Both the position numbers and the translations under genes were made by a program. A stretch of 64,000 bases of DNA, from positions 113,516 through 177,515 of the forward strand of contig CAIUMP010000017.1 in the NCBI GenBank assembly GCA_903900335.1. The letters are read 5' to 3'. The notes beneath the pieces are model-generated. The model ran no database searches, was not told the origin of the DNA, and was given only the letters and a program-made list of their open reading frames with translations. The DNA is from an uncultured Ignavibacteriota bacterium (GTDB lineage Bacteria > Bacteroidota > Ignavibacteria > Palsa-1295). This document shows positions 62,008 through 64,000 of the stretch, in pieces; positions within the stretch are counted from its first letter, which is position 1; each line of letters starts with the position of its first letter.

Positions 62008-62829
62008 TTAGGCTACCTTTGCAACGCGCGCGACCATGCCGTCATCGGCGAGGATGCCGCGTTCGAGGAGCTCGGCGCGGAGTTGGTCGGAGAAGACGAG
62101 CCGCTTTTTGATGGCGGTCTGCTCCAGGACTGGCACGAGCGGTACGGAGTCCACCTGGCTGGCGGCGCGGATATCCTCGTCGAAGCCAAGCTCGGTGAGG
62201 TTGCGGCCGTGGTCGGACTCGACCAGGGTGCGGTAGATGTCGCCGCCGTATTGGTGATATACGGAGAGTGCGGCGCGTGCGCTATCGGATAGGCGCATGG
62301 TGCCGAAGCGTGTCATGAGTCGGGTGATAAGGAGGCCGGCGCAGGTGGCGTCTTCGAGGGAGAATTCGTCCTCGCGGCCACTGGTAAGGATGATGAGGTT
62401 CTCCGAGTCAATGTTGGGAATGGCGGCGAGTGCCTCGACTGTGGCTGTGAGATTCACAAAGCTGGAGACGTAGCAGACCCGTGCATGTTTAGACTTTGTC
62501 AGCGCGACCGCTCCATTGGTGGTCGTTAAGATGAGTGCCTTGCCCCGGACTGCTTCTTCGGTGTACTCGAACGGAGAATTGCCCAGTTTGAAGCCTTCTA
62601 TCCGCTTTCCACCTCGTTCGCCGCATAGGACCGTGGAGGTAGAGTGGAGGTTGCCGACGATCTTCATCGCAGCAGCTACTGTGGCAACTGGGATGATCTC
62701 GCGAGCACCGGAGCGCATTGCGTAGGTGATCGTTGTCGAGGCGCGCAGCACATCAATTACGACGACGACCTTATCGCGTAATTCGAGCTCGTCGACATGA
62801 TTCGGGCTAAAATGGACGGTTATCTGCAC
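62008..62829 (-). CDS. comB: 2-phosphosulfolactate phosphatase family protein (ComB)
   Basis: A 273-residue protein of the ComB family, whose archaeal members dephosphorylate 2-phosphosulfolactate in coenzyme M synthesis. Family blocks are VVVVIDVLRASTTI near residue 21, VLCGERGGKRIEGFKLGNSP (residues 68-87), LILTTTNGAVAL, ILTSGREDEFSLEDATCAGL in pieces and ADRSD-like positions near the end. The Cys and Asp residues of the active site are present. Bacteria with this gene usually do not make coenzyme M, so the true substrate here is uncertain. No other sulfonate gene is nearby. Confidence 0.88.
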   Translation of the reverse strand: MQITVHFSPNHVDELELRDKVVVVIDVLRASTTITYAMRSGAREIIPVATVAAAMKIVGNLHSTSTVLCGERGGKRIEGFKLGNSPFEYTEEAVRGKALILTTTNGAVALTKSKHARVCYVSSFVNLTATVEALAAIPNIDSENLIILTSGREDEFSLEDATCAGLLITRLMTRFGTMRLSDSARAALSVYHQYGGDIYRTLVESDHGRNLTELGFDEDIRAASQVDSVPLVPVLEQTAIKKRLVFSDQLRAELLERGILADDGMVARVAKVA

Positions 62830-63043
62830 TCTGTGAAGGAGTAGTAGCCCACTTCCGCGTTGACGCTCCAGCGGATTGGGCAGATTATTTGAAATTGTGT
62901 AGACCGCACGGTTCCGAGCTTTTGAAGTAGCGATCCCTTGTATGATTCCGGCAGCGAATTGGATCGACCGTAGTCATCTACAGGAGCACCAAACGCCTCG
63001 CCTCGCCGCTCCGGTTTCGAATTAAACGAGGAATAATTTTTGG

Positions 63044-63379
63044 TTAAACGAACTGAAGTAGCTTCGCCAGAATATAGATCCCGAGCCCTAGCGGGATGAG
63101 GCCAGTCAGAACGGCAATGACCACTTCGTAGCTGCGGACAGTCTCGATCCTGCCGATCTCCGCTAAATGGAGGGTGACATGCTGGCTGTCAGAGGTCATT
63201 CCTTCGATAATACCCGCCTTTTTGTCGTACCAGCCGAGGTCTGCGTCAAACTGCACGACCTTGCCGCTGAGCAGCATGAGTCGCGAGATATTGGGGGACC
63301 ACGCTGGCCGAATGTCCCGAACGGGTTCGACCGAGCGGCACCCGGCAACAAGTATGAGCAGCAAGAGCAAACGCTTCAT
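63044..63379 (-). CDS. Small lipoprotein of unknown function
   Basis: A 111-residue protein starting MKRLLLLLILVAGCRSVEPV, with the lipobox LVAGC at about residues 11-15, so it should be lipid-anchored. The mature part has a beta-rich segment (KVVQFDADLGWYDKKAGIIE, HVTLHLAEIGRIETVRSYE) and a hydrophobic C-terminal helix (AVLTGLIPLGLGIYILAKLL). No family recognised. The frame reaches back to 63460, but the extension lacks signal-peptide character. It is divergent from the beta-helix gene at 63472. Confidence 0.65.
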   Translation of the reverse strand: MKRLLLLLILVAGCRSVEPVRDIRPAWSPNISRLMLLSGKVVQFDADLGWYDKKAGIIEGMTSDSQHVTLHLAEIGRIETVRSYEVVIAVLTGLIPLGLGIYILAKLLQFV

Positions 63380-63471
63380 CAGTAAAAGCAACATCGGAAG
63401 GCCCCCCGATTGTGCCGGAAGCTGTGATAATATCCCAGCATAGTTGTTATGAAGAGACAAAACCCGAAGAG

Positions 63472-64000
63472 ATGAGCCGATACATAACTACCCTGGTACT
63501 GTTACTCCTGTTTGCTACTTCAATGGATGGCAAAACCTGGCATGTCGGCCCGACGCGGCAGTACACCGCACCCAGTAAGGTGATGTCCCTGGTTGGCAAC
63601 GGTGACACGGTCGAGATAGACCCCGGAATCTACGTAAAGGACGTTGGAGCTTGGAATGCCGATTCTTTGGTGCTGCGCTGCTCTAGTGGCTACGCGCATC
63701 TGGATGCACAGGGGACTGCCGCCCAGCGAAAGGCGATTTGGGTTATCAACGGGAAGAGGACATATATAGAGGGGATTGAATTCTCAGGCTGTGCCATCGA
63801 CAGTATTGATGGGCAGAACGGGGCGGGAATCCGGATGCAATCGAATAGCATGGAGTGCCGCCGCTGCTACTTCCACGATAACCAGGAGGGGATTCTCACG
63901 GGTAACGACACTACGAACGAAGTGCTGATCGAGGCGTGCGAGTTCGATCACAATGGTGTCGAGACCGGCGCAAATGCAGGGTTTCAACATAATATCTATG
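63472..64000 (+). CDS. Secreted right-handed beta-helix protein (3' partial)
   Basis: The frame is open from the ATG at 63472 to the window edge; at least 176 residues are visible. A GAAGAG-like ribosome site and a signal peptide (YITTLVLLLLFATSMDGK) precede a parallel beta-helix. Motifs are MSLVGNGDTVEIDPGIYVKD, KAIWVINGKRTYIEGIEFSG, CRRCYFHDNQEGI and VLIEACEFDHNG, ending at GFQHNIY. The DTVEIxPGxY and QxGI patterns are typical of pectate-lyase-like or NosD-like helices that bind or cleave polysaccharides. Catalytic type cannot be told from the visible part. Confidence 0.85.
   Translation, partial: MSRYITTLVLLLLFATSMDGKTWHVGPTRQYTAPSKVMSLVGNGDTVEIDPGIYVKDVGAWNADSLVLRCSSGYAHLDAQGTAAQRKAIWVINGKRTYIEGIEFSGCAIDSIDGQNGAGIRMQSNSMECRRCYFHDNQEGILTGNDTTNEVLIEACEFDHNGVETGANAGFQHNIY

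Overview
The window looks like a chromosomal segment of a heterotrophic bacterium of the FCB superphylum (Bacteroidota/Chlorobiota relatives such as Ignavibacteria or Candidatus Kapabacteria). The main evidence is seven large secreted proteins, at least six of which end in a type IX secretion (T9SS) C-terminal sorting domain, together with HYDIN-type and choice-of-anchor domains typical of that group. Base composition is moderate and Shine-Dalgarno sequences are often weak. There is no rRNA gene, so the taxon cannot be fixed from this window.

Layout. 1-7.5 kb: the end of a T9SS protein, ssb, a four-gene operon on the minus strand (small membrane protein, arfB, pfkA, DUF2127 membrane protein), a 925-residue HYDIN-repeat T9SS protein and tRNA-Lys(CUU). 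7.6-26.6 kb: a T9SS protein and an inverted-repeat element, then a mostly minus-strand metabolic and stress cluster. This holds tyrosine phenol-lyase, ADP-forming acetate-CoA ligase, an SDR dehydrogenase, PEP synthase, a cupin, two tandem universal stress proteins, Hsp20, a serine hydrolase, a cation P-type ATPase and a lone receiver protein. The content resembles anoxia/starvation survival islands. 27-42.6 kb: an electron-transfer region with an MtrA-like decaheme cytochrome plus MtrB-like outer-membrane barrel, two YceI proteins, a porin, OsmC, a family of small c-type cytochromes, a NapC/NrfH-like tetraheme cytochrome, a compact Rieske/cytochrome b complex with a fused heme c domain, and tryptophanase. 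42.7-48 kb: a small secreted protein with a damaged start, a large T9SS protein with one heme motif, and a T9SS-anchored aryl-sulfate sulfotransferase. 48.3-56.9 kb: an orphan PDZ sensor kinase, the Ric iron-sulfur repair protein, HemN and an NtrB/NtrC-like two-component pair. 56.9-64 kb: secreted surface proteins, ComB-like phosphatase, a small lipoprotein and the start of a beta-helix protein.

How it may work together. Tyrosine phenol-lyase and tryptophanase yield pyruvate, ammonia and phenol or indole. The ADP-forming ligase next to tyrosine phenol-lyase can take acetyl-CoA derived from pyruvate to acetate with ATP gain. The Rieske/b complex and the cytochromes would carry quinol electrons to periplasmic hemes and possibly through the MtrAB-like conduit to the outside. 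A short inverted repeat, GTAA-N7-TTAC, recurs in the intergenic regions of the cytochrome, YceI and ric genes and may mark a redox or nitrosative-stress regulon. That regulon is the most novel signal here, but it is inferred from sequence alone.
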